DNA from: Burkholderiaceae bacterium
GTDB lineage: Bacteria; Pseudomonadota; Gammaproteobacteria; Burkholderiales; Burkholderiaceae_C
Assembly: GCA_004323695.1 (NCBI GenBank)
Contig: SCRU01000059.1
Span: forward strand, 1-64,000
Direction: 5' to 3'
DNA length: 64,000 bases
The translations under genes and the position numbers were made by a program. Under the pieces are notes generated by a model that saw nothing but the letters and a program-made list of their open reading frames with translations, searched no databases and was not told where the DNA came from. Shown piece by piece: positions 40,403 to 49,919 of this stretch. Within the stretch, counting starts at the first letter, position 1. Each line of letters opens with the position of its first letter.

Positions 40403-40611
40403 ATGCGACTACGTGCCTATGATCGGCCCGCCCGCCCCATCACGCTGGCGGCCACCAAACCGCGCAACCCCGTCATCCAGGCCGCAATCAAGGGCTATGG
40501 CACGCTCTACGGGCAACGCCACGAGGACAAGCGCGCGCGCAGGCTGTCGTTGAACGTGAGCGATTCGAACGGCTCGACTACGACCAGCAGATCCGTGAGG
40601 TCGGCGAGTGG
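40403..40611 (+). pseudogene. frameshifted small ORF within tRNA array
   Basis: SD aaaggag; MRLRAYDRPARPITLAATKPRNPVIQAAIKGYGTLYGQRHEDKRA then frame change at (GC)5 into QAVVERERFERLDYDQQIREVGEW*. Confidence 0.45.
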
Positions 40612-40675
40612 TAGAACTTTGCCAAGTTCAACACCAATCAGGCGCAGCTGCAGTGTGCACGGCGCCATCCAATCC

Positions 40676-40751
40676 AGCCCTTTAGCTCAGTCGGTAGAGC
40701 ACACGCTCGATAAGCGTGGGGTCGGCAATTCGAATTTGCCAAGGGCTACCA
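40676..40751 (+). tRNA. tRNA-Ile(GAT), C33
   Basis: stem CACGC/GCGTG, loop TCGATAA. Confidence 0.85.
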
Positions 40752-40760
40752 GTTGATCGT

Positions 40761-40835
40761 GGTGCGCGTAGTTCAATGGTAGAGCAGCGGGTTGTGATCC
40801 CGCCCACATCGGTTCGATTCCGGTCGTGCACCCCA
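40761..40835 (+). tRNA. tRNA-His(GTG)
   Basis: G-1:C73, loop TTGTGAT. Confidence 0.9.
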
Positions 40836-41102
40836 ACCACAATAAATTACTGATAGGTACAGCGTGCGATTGATGAATTTGCACCAGCCTTGTACCCGTC
40901 TGGCAAGGTGTTGGCTCACAGGCTGCAGCAGCACGTCAACAGCATTGCCGACAAGAGCGCCGCGCGTTTCGTCGGCAATGCACCAGCCGATCCGTACGAA
41001 CTCAACAACCCACACCTGGACGATCTGCTGAACGAGCCCGTGCCAAGGCCCGCTTCGCCCACGGGCTGACGCGACGCACAAGATCGCGCCCCAATACTTT
41101 TT

Positions 41103-41190
41103 CTCTCCGTGGCGGAATCGGTAGACGCGCCAGACTCAAACCCTGGAGTTCGCGAGAACATTGTCCGTTCGAATCGGACTGGAGAGACCA
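41103..41190 (+). tRNA. tRNA-Leu(CAA)
   Basis: class II, variable arm GTTC-GCGA-GAAC, loop CTCAAAC. Confidence 0.88.
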
Positions 41191-41196
41191 CTAATT

Positions 41197-41273
41197 CGTC
41201 GTGTAGCTTAGTTGGTTTGAGCGCTCGCCTCATAAGCGAGAGGACGGTGGTTCGATACCACCCACGACGACCA
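41197..41273 (+). tRNA. tRNA-Met(CAT), elongator-like (or Ile2)
   Basis: loop CTCATAA. Confidence 0.88.
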
Positions 41274-41278
41274 TTTCT

Positions 41279-41354
41279 GCGCGTGTAGCTCAGCGGCGAG
41301 AGCATCCGACTTTTAATCGGAGGGTCGAGATTTCGAATATCTCCGCGCGCACCA
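41279..41354 (+). tRNA. tRNA-Lys(TTT)
   Basis: loop CTTTTAA. Confidence 0.9.
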
Positions 41355-41368
41355 CTTCCAAATTTCCC

Positions 41369-41444
41369 TGGTCGTTAGCTCAGCCGGTAGAGCGCTTTCC
41401 CTACAAGAAAGATGTCGGCGGTTCGAACCCGTCACGACCAACCA
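41369..41444 (+). tRNA. tRNA-Val(TAC), C33
   Basis: stem CTTTC/GAAAG, loop CCTACAA. Confidence 0.85.
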
Positions 41445-41471
41445 TTCGCTCGCACTCGAGGCGCAAAACAA

Positions 41472-41549
41472 GCGACCGAAGCTCAGCCCGGATTGAGCGC
41501 TGCCCTCCGAAGGCAGAGGCCAGAGGTTCAAATCCTCTCGGTCGCACCA
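41472..41549 (+). tRNA. tRNA-Arg(CCG)
   Basis: loop CTCCGAA. Confidence 0.9.
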
Positions 41550-41584
41550 TCTTCTTAACACAGTAGCCACGAAAGGAGGCAGTC

Positions 41585-42148
41585 ATGAACCCCCAAGTTC
41601 TGCAACTCGACATCCAGGGAACGCCGCAGGCCTGGATCTCGGTCGAGCAGGCTGTATCGCATTACGCCACCGGTTCCGTCGCCTGGGAAGACGGCTCGGG
41701 CCCGCTGGTGACCATGCGTGGGGGATTCAACGTGGCCCGCGGCGTTCAGTCGCGCATCGACGTCTCGCCGATCATCGCGCTGCACGGCTGCGCCAGGCTC
41801 AACCTGTTCGACGTTACACCGTCGTTCAGCAAGGCCAAGCTGCTGCGCCGTGACCGCTTCACCTGTGCGTACTGTGCGCAGCAGTTTCGTGAGCAGGATC
41901 TGACGTGTGAGCACATCCTGCCGGAGTCGCGCGGCGGCCTGTGGGTTTGGACGAACCTTGTGGCGGCATGCCGCGAGTGCAATCACGTAAAGGGAGCACG
42001 CACGCCAGAAGAAGCCGGCATGCCTCTGGTGTACCTGCCCTACGTGCCAAGCCGTTGGGAGGACTTCCTGCTCGAAGGCAGGAACATCCGCGCCGACGTA
42101 CACGACTGGCTGGCAAGCCGGCTGCCGAAAGGCTCCAGACTAAACTGA
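41585..42148 (+). CDS. HNH endonuclease
   Basis: RDRFTCAYCAQQFREQDLTCEHILPESRGGLWVWTNLVAACRECNHVKGARTPEEAGMPL. Confidence 0.9.
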   Translation: MNPQVLQLDIQGTPQAWISVEQAVSHYATGSVAWEDGSGPLVTMRGGFNVARGVQSRIDVSPIIALHGCARLNLFDVTPSFSKAKLLRRDRFTCAYCAQQFREQDLTCEHILPESRGGLWVWTNLVAACRECNHVKGARTPEEAGMPLVYLPYVPSRWEDFLLEGRNIRADVHDWLASRLPKGSRLN

Positions 42149-42149
42149 A

Positions 42150-42180
42150 AATGGCGACTCGAAAGGGTCGCCGTTTTTTT
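42150..42180 (+). terminator. Rho-independent terminator after HNH gene
   Basis: GGCGAC-tcgaaagg-GTCGCC followed by T-run. Confidence 0.85.
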
Positions 42181-42284
42181 TGGGCAACTGAGGAGATATG
42201 CGGCGAGCGTGATGCTCATCCCGGAGACCTCACCCACAGATCGATCTGGTGCCGGTCCGCTTCTGGCAAGTGAAATGAAACGCT

Positions 42285-43796
42285 TCAGGGCCTCACAGCC
42301 GGTGCTTGCGCCGGTGAACCGCCATGCAATTCATCATGGTCGCCGCTCAGTCCGCTCATAGCCACAGCCGCTTCGATGACATCCTCGCGCTTAGCGTATT
42401 CGGTACATAGACGGCCGGGCTCCGGCCTGACACCGACCCGCCCTAGATCGAGGCGGTCGGCATCCCAGCAAGCCTTTACCAGCGCATCCCCTTCGGTCTG
42501 GCCGTTGCTGTGCAACTCACAGGCCTTGGCCAGGGTCTCGATGTCGCCTTCAGACAGGAAGCCAAAAAGATCGCCGCGGTGCTCAAGCACAAAGGCGCCG
42601 GCCCTTGGGCCATGATCCGGATCCACCCCGTCATCCTGCCGCTGGCTGTCGTGCACCAAAGCAAAGATGTACGGCACCAACGGATCGATACCCAGGTAGC
42701 GAGAAACAGCCAGCGAATGCTTTGAAACCCGGTCCCAGTGATCCGGGCCGTGGAAGGTGCCACAAGCTTCGTGGTCGTAGTTTGCCTGCACGTGCTCTTG
42801 AATCGCCGCGATGGCCTCCTGGTGCTGACGAATGCTGGACATCTCCCCGTCACACAGCATTCGAAGCCGATCGGCGCTGAGAGCCTTGAGGTATTGCTCT
42901 GCACTGTCTGAAGGCCGGCGCCACGCCGCCGGCGCGTAGAAAAACTCGCTCTCATCGGTTCCCGCCCAGTAAACATCGGATGGGTGCACCATGGTCAGAG
43001 ACTTCACCTCGAATGGGCCGTCCGCGTGATTTAGCCTGACGTGCATCTTCGCGTATTCACCGCGAAGCGCTACCCAGTCGCCTGGTAAGACCTCGAACTT
43101 CTCGGGCATGCCGCGGTAGATCGACTGCGAGGCGCCGGTGACGCCCATCTTCTTGAAGTTTTCAGCGGGGACGACCTGGTGCACACGATCGAGCCTGAAT
43201 TCATCATCCAGGCTTCTCAGGCGGTTTATCCGCTCCAGCACGCTCGGTTGCTTGCGCTCCAGCCATCGCCTCACAGCCTCCCAAGGCTGCTGCGCGACTC
43301 GGGCGGCCAGTTCCTCGCCCAGGGTCGCCAGACGAATGACCTTGCGCTCCGAAGTGACCCACACTGGCACCCGCTGGTGATTCGTGCCGTCCGTGCAGTC
43401 GAGCACGCGCACTGCGTCGCACTGGTCCAGAGCGATGCGAAACAGTGTTTTCCAGCGATCCCCACTACCGGTGCCCTCATAGTCGTACAGATCTCCGCAC
43501 TCAAGGTAGCTCCAGGCATCACGCGGCTCGCCGCTGTACCGGCAGGTCCAGTCGTCGAATTCGGCCGTCAGCTCTTCGACAACCGCCTTGTGCCTCGGGT
43601 CATGCGGGTCGGGCTGCGTCAAATCGAGCACTTGCTCGCCCTGCAATACATAGGCGACCGGATCGCGACCAGACGCATAGAGTTTGGCCTGGCCAAAGTC
43701 CTCGGCAAAGTACCATGGGCGGGTCCACCCACCAGCTTCACGCAGCTGATCGTAGTTATCCTCGCCTCGGAAAATAACAGGGGAGATATCGCGCAT
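42285..43796 (-). CDS. multidomain protein: ART-like motifs plus C-terminal HD hydrolase-like domain; ends APAVRP
   Basis: VIFRGEDNYDQLREAGGWTRPWYFAEDFGQAKLYAS; SIYRGMPEKFEVLPGDWVALRGEYAKMHVRL; FHGPDHWDRVSKHSLAV...FALVHDSQRQDDGVD. Confidence 0.6.
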   Translation of the reverse strand: MRDISPVIFRGEDNYDQLREAGGWTRPWYFAEDFGQAKLYASGRDPVAYVLQGEQVLDLTQPDPHDPRHKAVVEELTAEFDDWTCRYSGEPRDAWSYLECGDLYDYEGTGSGDRWKTLFRIALDQCDAVRVLDCTDGTNHQRVPVWVTSERKVIRLATLGEELAARVAQQPWEAVRRWLERKQPSVLERINRLRSLDDEFRLDRVHQVVPAENFKKMGVTGASQSIYRGMPEKFEVLPGDWVALRGEYAKMHVRLNHADGPFEVKSLTMVHPSDVYWAGTDESEFFYAPAAWRRPSDSAEQYLKALSADRLRMLCDGEMSSIRQHQEAIAAIQEHVQANYDHEACGTFHGPDHWDRVSKHSLAVSRYLGIDPLVPYIFALVHDSQRQDDGVDPDHGPRAGAFVLEHRGDLFGFLSEGDIETLAKACELHSNGQTEGDALVKACWDADRLDLGRVGVRPEPGRLCTEYAKREDVIEAAVAMSGLSGDHDELHGGSPAQAPAVRP

Positions 43797-43806
43797 AGAT
43801 CGCCAG

Positions 43807-44628
43807 TCAGCCGCGGGGGGCACTTTGGGTATGGGTTGCTTCGCCCTGATCATCCCCGACATTCTTGAAGTCGCGGACGTATCCGGCAGCGATCGAAGCC
43901 TGGCGCCAAGCTTCCATCTCGGCGGCTCGCTCCCGTACGGCCGGAGCAACAAACTCCTCACAGCCTTCCTCGATCCTGAGCAGCTCGTATGGGCTGAAAT
44001 GCTCGAGGGAAATATCGGCCTTGGCGCGCGCCATCATGGCAACGCCAACTGCCACCGGATTCAGACATTGCTCCATGAGGAGTTGTCCTCGATCGCCAAA
44101 GAGAAGCCATCCGTGGGTAACCACTGGTGGGCGCCCATTAGGGGCTGGCTTGTCTCTTACGTGCATGACGCGAACCAAGGTGGTCTTCTCGTCAAATCCA
44201 TCCCTTGTCAGGTGATCGAGATAATCCCGAATACCGTTGAGTACAAACAGGTCCTCGGAGGAGTTGTACTTGCTCTCATAGACCTTGTTTAGATCGAACG
44301 CCCGCAAGTCACCAGGCTTGGCAACGACCAGCCCGTTGTTGCCCACATCCGAGTGAGCCCGGATAAAAGATGAGCTTTGGATGTCGGACATGACGTCGCC
44401 CGGCATAAAGCCACCCACCCTGTCAACCATGGCGTCGATGCGTTTGTTGCCGATTGGCTCACGCCGGGCAACTTTGCAGGCCTGCACAACAACATCCTTG
44501 TGCTTGTTGCGCCCAGAGCGAATGTCGCAGAGCCACTTGGCGGCCGTATCCACGGCTGGCTCGGACTTGTCAAGAAATCGCACAATCGGCGAAGAAAGCT
44601 GCACGTACGCGGCGTTAATCAGATCCAT
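43807..44628 (-). CDS. uncharacterised protein, paralogue of 44649..45416; ends SAPRG
   Basis: TTLVRVMHVRDK...VVTHGWLLFGDRGQ shared with neighbour; SD GAGG before ATG. Confidence 0.75.
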   Translation of the reverse strand: MDLINAAYVQLSSPIVRFLDKSEPAVDTAAKWLCDIRSGRNKHKDVVVQACKVARREPIGNKRIDAMVDRVGGFMPGDVMSDIQSSSFIRAHSDVGNNGLVVAKPGDLRAFDLNKVYESKYNSSEDLFVLNGIRDYLDHLTRDGFDEKTTLVRVMHVRDKPAPNGRPPVVTHGWLLFGDRGQLLMEQCLNPVAVGVAMMARAKADISLEHFSPYELLRIEEGCEEFVAPAVRERAAEMEAWRQASIAAGYVRDFKNVGDDQGEATHTQSAPRG

Positions 44629-44648
44629 AAATACCTCTGAAAAACCAA

Positions 44649-45416
44649 TCACCCGCGCGGCGCAGCCATGACCGTATCAGGCATGCGGTTCTGCCTGACA
44701 CGATCTTCTACTGCGCTATCCACGAACACCTCCACTCCATCCTCGATTTTAAGCAAGTCCCGACAATCGAAGCGCTCGAAGGAGAGATCGGCCCTTGCCC
44801 TGTCCATCATCGCGAGGCATATGCGAGAGTGGCCAATCATGACCTCATGACGGATCTGCCCGCGCTCGCCGATCAAAAACCATCCATGAGTGAAAACAGG
44901 GGACGGATGAGCATGCCTTGTATCCTTCTCGCGTAGATGCATCACGCGAACAAGTGTGGTCCCTTCATCGAGCCCACTCGCGTTACGAGTGGTGGTGGCG
45001 TAGCGTTCAAGGCGTTCCTGGATCTTGTCCAGGGCAAACAGGTCATCGACACTATTCCAGATGCTCTCCATCGCAGGCTTTAGATCGGATTGGCGTAGGC
45101 GGCCCGGCTCGAAGAGACGGCCATTGCACTCGGTCTGCCAGTAGGGTCGAATCATTTGTGAGACTTGAATATTGGTTGACCAGTTGCCACTGTGAAATCC
45201 ATTTTCCTTTTGTAGCATAGCGTCGACACGCCGGACTCCAACACTTGGCCGCTCTTGAACCTGGCAGGATTGCACAAGAACTTCTCTGTGCTTGAGTTCA
45301 CCATTGCGCGTGCCATCAAGCCAGCTCGCCGCTTCGTCAAGAGCAAGTCGATCTGTCATGATGGATTGCCCAAACTGGGGCGCCAGTTGGGTAAATACGG
45401 CATCTATGCGGCCCAT
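44649..45416 (-). CDS. uncharacterised protein, paralogue of 43807..44628; ends AAPRG
   Basis: GTTLVRVMHLREKD...VFTHGWFLIGERGQ. Confidence 0.75.
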   Translation of the reverse strand: MGRIDAVFTQLAPQFGQSIMTDRLALDEAASWLDGTRNGELKHREVLVQSCQVQERPSVGVRRVDAMLQKENGFHSGNWSTNIQVSQMIRPYWQTECNGRLFEPGRLRQSDLKPAMESIWNSVDDLFALDKIQERLERYATTTRNASGLDEGTTLVRVMHLREKDTRHAHPSPVFTHGWFLIGERGQIRHEVMIGHSRICLAMMDRARADLSFERFDCRDLLKIEDGVEVFVDSAVEDRVRQNRMPDTVMAAPRG

Positions 45417-45418
45417 GG

Positions 45419-46420
45419 CTATCCCCCGGTAGGCGCAGGCTGCGCAGACATCTCTTCAAGCAACGGGCCAAATGGATCTACCAACTCATGAGCCACGTAG
45501 CGCGCAGACAATGCCCGGAGATTGTCGATGACATTTTCGTTCTCAAGATCAGACCAGAGAACGGTTCGTGCTGTTGCCACCCGTTCGGGTGCCGACATGA
45601 CTTTCAGGAATTCCTCCTCGAAAGGATGTAGCCACTCGCCATCGCTGCCGGTCAAGTTGAAGACGGTGGCCATCTCCAGAACACGCTCGAGCAAAGCCTC
45701 GTCGGATTCATCGGCAATACCAGTGTGGCCGAACTTCGCAACCTCAATCCGCCATTCCTTGCTGTGCGCGTCCGCATCGTCTTCACTGTAGACATAGGCG
45801 TCCAGCAGTTTCCCGCGAAGACCATCACTGAACAAAATATGACGATCAATGCGCGTCGCATTCACAGCCGACATCAGCCGGCCTTCCAGCTCTTCAAAAA
45901 GCTTTGATCCTTTCGGCGGAGAGGCAAGCCCCATTTCGCGCACCACCGCGGCTAAAATCCGATCGCGGAACTGCTTTTCTTCCTGCTGATCCAGAATGCG
46001 CTTGGCCTGCACAGGATCGCCACCAGCTTGCGACAGCGCCTCGCCAGCTCGTTTGCGTTCGGCGTGCTTGTCCTCGATGGCGCCGATCAGACCCTGAATC
46101 TTCTGCACTTGCTCCTGCGCATAGTCCACGCCGTCAACGACGCGGACATCCATCTCTGGATAGAGCGCTTGGACGACCTTGCTCGCGCTATCGTGTCGCA
46201 TGAACAGGGCAACTTCCAGATCATGACCGAACTGCTCCAGTTCGTAACGGTCATCATTGGCCATCGTCAAGACACGATCCACGTTGTCGACGACGATAAA
46301 CCGCTCGCCCGACAGAGACAATTTCCCACGTAGAGCCAAATTCCCCCATTGATAGGCAGCCCGTTTGAGAATGTCGACTTCCTTTTGGTGATCAGGATCC
46401 AGCTTGTAATCGTTGCTCAT
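45419..46420 (-). CDS. uncharacterised protein; ends APTGG
   Basis: 333-aa ORF; C-terminal half resembles that of 46471..47502. Confidence 0.7.
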   Translation of the reverse strand: MSNDYKLDPDHQKEVDILKRAAYQWGNLALRGKLSLSGERFIVVDNVDRVLTMANDDRYELEQFGHDLEVALFMRHDSASKVVQALYPEMDVRVVDGVDYAQEQVQKIQGLIGAIEDKHAERKRAGEALSQAGGDPVQAKRILDQQEEKQFRDRILAAVVREMGLASPPKGSKLFEELEGRLMSAVNATRIDRHILFSDGLRGKLLDAYVYSEDDADAHSKEWRIEVAKFGHTGIADESDEALLERVLEMATVFNLTGSDGEWLHPFEEEFLKVMSAPERVATARTVLWSDLENENVIDNLRALSARYVAHELVDPFGPLLEEMSAQPAPTGG

Positions 46421-46470
46421 GTTCAGTCCTTTTCCTCTGGAGTGTTTTGGTCGAATGGTTCAAGCGGGCC

Positions 46471-47502
46471 TCAGCCGCGGGGCGGCTCGGCCGATTGAGT
46501 TGTTTCCTCGTCGGCCATCAGGTCCGAAAATGGGCTCTCCTTGCCGTGGGACAACAAGTGCCGATGGATGGCACGGAGCATCGCGCTTTGGCACTCTTTT
46601 GGCGTCGATCCGATAGCGGTCCTGATGGCCGTGATGCCGGCTGCGCTGGTCAAAGATGCCATCAGCTTCTGGACGGGATCCGTGCCCCAATCCATGCTGT
46701 TGAAAATGAAGCCCGGATCGCTTCTCATCAGCATGTCGCAGATCTCTTCGTCGGTTTCACCGCCATCGACTTCAAAGCCGTTATCGATGAGGAGCGACTG
46801 AATGTCGCGCCGCTGCTCCACATCGAAGATGACCAGCCTGTCCAAGCGAGTCGATTCGATCGCCTCGCCCAGTTTTAGACGAAAAGCAGCACTATCAGCC
46901 GATCCCCATTGCGGCGCACACTCGGGGCCCATTGCTACCAAAGCGGCCGTATAAACGCGTTGGAGCAGATCCTCCTTCTCAGCCGCCCTGTCCACACTCA
47001 ATTCCTTTGCTTCGACCCACGACACCCAGCGGCCGCGAGCGCTCGGGTTTTCCGTCATGAAATGTTCCGTTTCCGAATCGTGGTAAAGCGCGGCCTTTGC
47101 CGGGTCCGTTGTGTGTGGCGATCCTGCAGTCAACCTCTGATCGGCGAGATACCCTTTGCCCGGCACATTGAAGGCGCGCAGCTCAAAGATCACACCATCA
47201 ATGGGGATCTTTCGGTTGCCACGAACCTCTTGGGCATACGCAAGCGCTGCCTCTTTCGACGGAAGATCGGCAATGCATTGCGCCAGGCCATCGTCATGGC
47301 GGAGATACACCGAGCACATGGCCAAGGGCCCGTCAAGCGGGGAAGTGACAATGCGCGTCAGAAAATACTTCCCGTCCATCTCTTCTTCGATGGCGATGGC
47401 TTCGACCTCAATGGCCCTGAAGCCCTTCTTCGGGACATCGCCGATATCGGCATATAGCTTCCATGGAACCTGGGGCGCCGTTTTGGTAACTGCTGCTGGC
47501 AT
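46471..47502 (-). CDS. uncharacterised protein; ends EPPRG
   Basis: 343-aa ORF. Confidence 0.7.
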   Translation of the reverse strand: MPAAVTKTAPQVPWKLYADIGDVPKKGFRAIEVEAIAIEEEMDGKYFLTRIVTSPLDGPLAMCSVYLRHDDGLAQCIADLPSKEAALAYAQEVRGNRKIPIDGVIFELRAFNVPGKGYLADQRLTAGSPHTTDPAKAALYHDSETEHFMTENPSARGRWVSWVEAKELSVDRAAEKEDLLQRVYTAALVAMGPECAPQWGSADSAAFRLKLGEAIESTRLDRLVIFDVEQRRDIQSLLIDNGFEVDGGETDEEICDMLMRSDPGFIFNSMDWGTDPVQKLMASLTSAAGITAIRTAIGSTPKECQSAMLRAIHRHLLSHGKESPFSDLMADEETTQSAEPPRG

Positions 47503-47516
47503 GATTCAGTCCTTGT

Positions 47517-48008
47517 TCAAGCACGCGGGGCGCGGCCTTGTGCCTGTTCGGCTTCCCACTGAAAAATTTTGTCTCGAACCGACGTTGCGATGGCGGCGTG
47601 GTCCATCAAATGCACACGCCTGACAATCTCCTCGGGCATGCATGTTCCAACCTGTCCCGTGAAGTTGTAAGGAGACCACTGTCCAAGGAAAGAACCACCA
47701 GGCCCTGTCACTGTCATGAGCAGGCCGCATGCAGGCTTGTGTTCATCTCCCTCTTTCTCTTCGAGAGCAGTGAAGCCACGTTCATCACCATCCGTGAGCA
47801 GGAGCTCGATCGCAAAGGGTGTTTCAGCGCCGGCGCGATGGATCAGGATGCAGACTCCGCGCTCGACGTCGAGGTCGAGCTGCTCGACATCTTCGATGTC
47901 TTCGCCTTCGATGCCAAGTCGGCGCAGTTCCTTGTAGACGCCAATCATGGCGATCTTCATCGCCGGTACTGCCACGCGTTCAAACTTTTCGTACTTCTCG
48001 TTATTCAT
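47517..48008 (-). CDS. uncharacterised protein; ends RAPRA
   Basis: MNNEKYEKFERVAVPAMKIAMIGVYKELRRLGI... Confidence 0.65.
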   Translation of the reverse strand: MNNEKYEKFERVAVPAMKIAMIGVYKELRRLGIEGEDIEDVEQLDLDVERGVCILIHRAGAETPFAIELLLTDGDERGFTALEEKEGDEHKPACGLLMTVTGPGGSFLGQWSPYNFTGQVGTCMPEEIVRRVHLMDHAAIATSVRDKIFQWEAEQAQGRAPRA

Positions 48009-48028
48009 GGTCAAGTCGCCAGCGGTGG

Positions 48029-48454
48029 TCAAACGTGCGGGGCATTCATGGCCGCTTCTTCGTAGTCTTGCCGCGGTTGATTCGACATGCCGAGATCAAG
48101 CTTCGTGAAGCCACAGCGATCTACCAGCAATACGGCCCCATCGTCGCCGACCATGTAGTCGCCAACCGATGTGCTGCGCCGCGGGTTGCTAGTCAACAAG
48201 TGCACCCCCCTGTTTCGCCCCCAATCCCACTCGATGTGGTTCGTTTTTGCATAGGCTTCTTCCGGGTCATCGCAGTAGTTCACATCGGCTACGGCCTGAT
48301 AGCTCAGGCCAAGTTCAGTCCACTCATGCGGCGCCGCAAGAACCTGCTCGACACTGGAACGATCGGCACGAGTCAAGCGGAAATACATGTCACGTGTCAG
48401 CTCGTTTTCTGCGCCGGCCGGGCTCATGCAAAGGTGATATACGCGGATAGTCAT
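48029..48454 (-). CDS. uncharacterised protein, possible YodL-like domain; ends NAPHV
   Basis: MTIRVYHLCMSPAG...RSTSVGDYMVGDDGAVLLVDRCGFTKLD. Confidence 0.6.
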   Translation of the reverse strand: MTIRVYHLCMSPAGAENELTRDMYFRLTRADRSSVEQVLAAPHEWTELGLSYQAVADVNYCDDPEEAYAKTNHIEWDWGRNRGVHLLTSNPRRSTSVGDYMVGDDGAVLLVDRCGFTKLDLGMSNQPRQDYEEAAMNAPHV

Positions 48455-48456
48455 GA

Positions 48457-48480
48457 TTCGCACCGTAGTATTGTTGCGAA
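48457..48480. promoter_or_regulatory. operator-like palindrome TTCGC-N14-GCGAA
   Basis: TTCGCaccgtagtattgttGCGAA, abuts start codon of 48029..48454. Confidence 0.55.
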
Positions 48481-48642
48481 CATTATTCCGCGAATAATCA
48501 AGTTTTCGGAATTTTTTTGTGCCTAAATCGTGCAATGCTGTGGTCAATTGGCACCCTCTTGCCTGAAACAAGGGTTCGCCACTGCGTCCTTGAAGCGGAA
48601 TCCAGGTCTTCGCCGGCAGATGACGGCAGCCCGGCACGCATC

Positions 48643-49881
48643 TCAGCCTCTCGGCGCCGACGCGGCCTCCTCTTGCACGTCCAGTCCCTGCAGTGGAAAT
48701 CCGACGCCGAAGTCATTGACAACCACCATCCCGTGGTCCTGCAGTGCGTCATTGACCAGGGCATAAGAGCGGCCGACCTTGTCCGCCAGCGGGTCGTTCA
48801 CACGAATGATGCGCTGGCGGCTGCCTTCGCCTGCGTCATTCTTGAAGTCGTATGTCGACTCCTGCATCCACACTTCCCGTAATTTGTACGAGAACATGAG
48901 CAAATCGGCACCAGCTTCGGCCCCAGTCTTGGGGCTCTCGTAAGTGATCTCGAAAAATGGATTTTCTTTTGGAAACAGCGCCCTGAGTTCGAATGGCGCC
49001 GAGCGGCGCATCTGCTCCTGAACTGGACGATCGTTGTAGACCTTTACAGTTGAGGCTCTGATCTTGCTCAGAAATTCCAGGGGCGTCTCGAAAGGCCTGG
49101 CACAAAATACTGCTGCGCCAGCCAATCCAGGCTTACGCAAAACACACTCCTTGACCTCATCGGCGCTGAGGCCCGCAGGCAGGCGAACAGACGTCAGGTT
49201 TCTTTCTCCATACGTCAACCAGTAGGTGACTGGCTCAGCCTCCGCAAGGTCGGGCCCTGCAGGAGCGGTCCTGGGGCTCGCCGCCGGCAGCCCGTTCCCC
49301 TGTTGAGCCTTCTGTAACATCTCTTCGATTTGCGCCTGGGCGGCTTCCTTGGTTGCGTAGAACATGTCCTGTGTTCCACGGCACAACTTACCGTCCTCGT
49401 CCTTGAACAAGACGGAGATCTTGTCGCAGCCCAAGCCCCTGGAGATGTTCACCTCCTGCAATTGCACAGGCCTTGTGAGAGCCTCCAAAATAGCACCATC
49501 ACCATCCCTTTTGAGAGTTATCTCGAAGGCCTGGATTGGCAGCTTCATGGTGACCAGTTCCACATTGGTCATGTGACCTACTTTAGTTTTTATTGACTCA
49601 GCCATCTCACCCCCTGGAGCAGACGCGGCAGCTTGCCCCAAATACTCCAGAACACCTTGTTCCTGCAATTGCCTGGCTATTTCCTCGTATGCGTATCTGG
49701 TTTGCACGTCCAGTTCATCCCCATACAAAGCGGCTTTTTCGACTGCATCGCGATCGATCCAGTACAAAATCTCTGCCGCCAAAGATTCGAACGACTTTCC
49801 TTTGCTGTTGGCCACTCGAAGGCTGTGCTGACGCAAGACCGCTTCGACATCTTCCTCGTTGATTTCAAATGCTCGTCCCAT
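48643..49881 (-). CDS. uncharacterised protein; ends SAPRG
   Basis: MGRAFEINEEDVEAVLRQHSLRVANSKGKSFESLAAEIL... Confidence 0.7.
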   Translation of the reverse strand: MGRAFEINEEDVEAVLRQHSLRVANSKGKSFESLAAEILYWIDRDAVEKAALYGDELDVQTRYAYEEIARQLQEQGVLEYLGQAAASAPGGEMAESIKTKVGHMTNVELVTMKLPIQAFEITLKRDGDGAILEALTRPVQLQEVNISRGLGCDKISVLFKDEDGKLCRGTQDMFYATKEAAQAQIEEMLQKAQQGNGLPAASPRTAPAGPDLAEAEPVTYWLTYGERNLTSVRLPAGLSADEVKECVLRKPGLAGAAVFCARPFETPLEFLSKIRASTVKVYNDRPVQEQMRRSAPFELRALFPKENPFFEITYESPKTGAEAGADLLMFSYKLREVWMQESTYDFKNDAGEGSRQRIIRVNDPLADKVGRSYALVNDALQDHGMVVVNDFGVGFPLQGLDVQEEAASAPRG

Positions 49882-49919
49882 AAATTCCCTCCAACTTGTA
49901 GAAACAGTACCGCTGCGAC

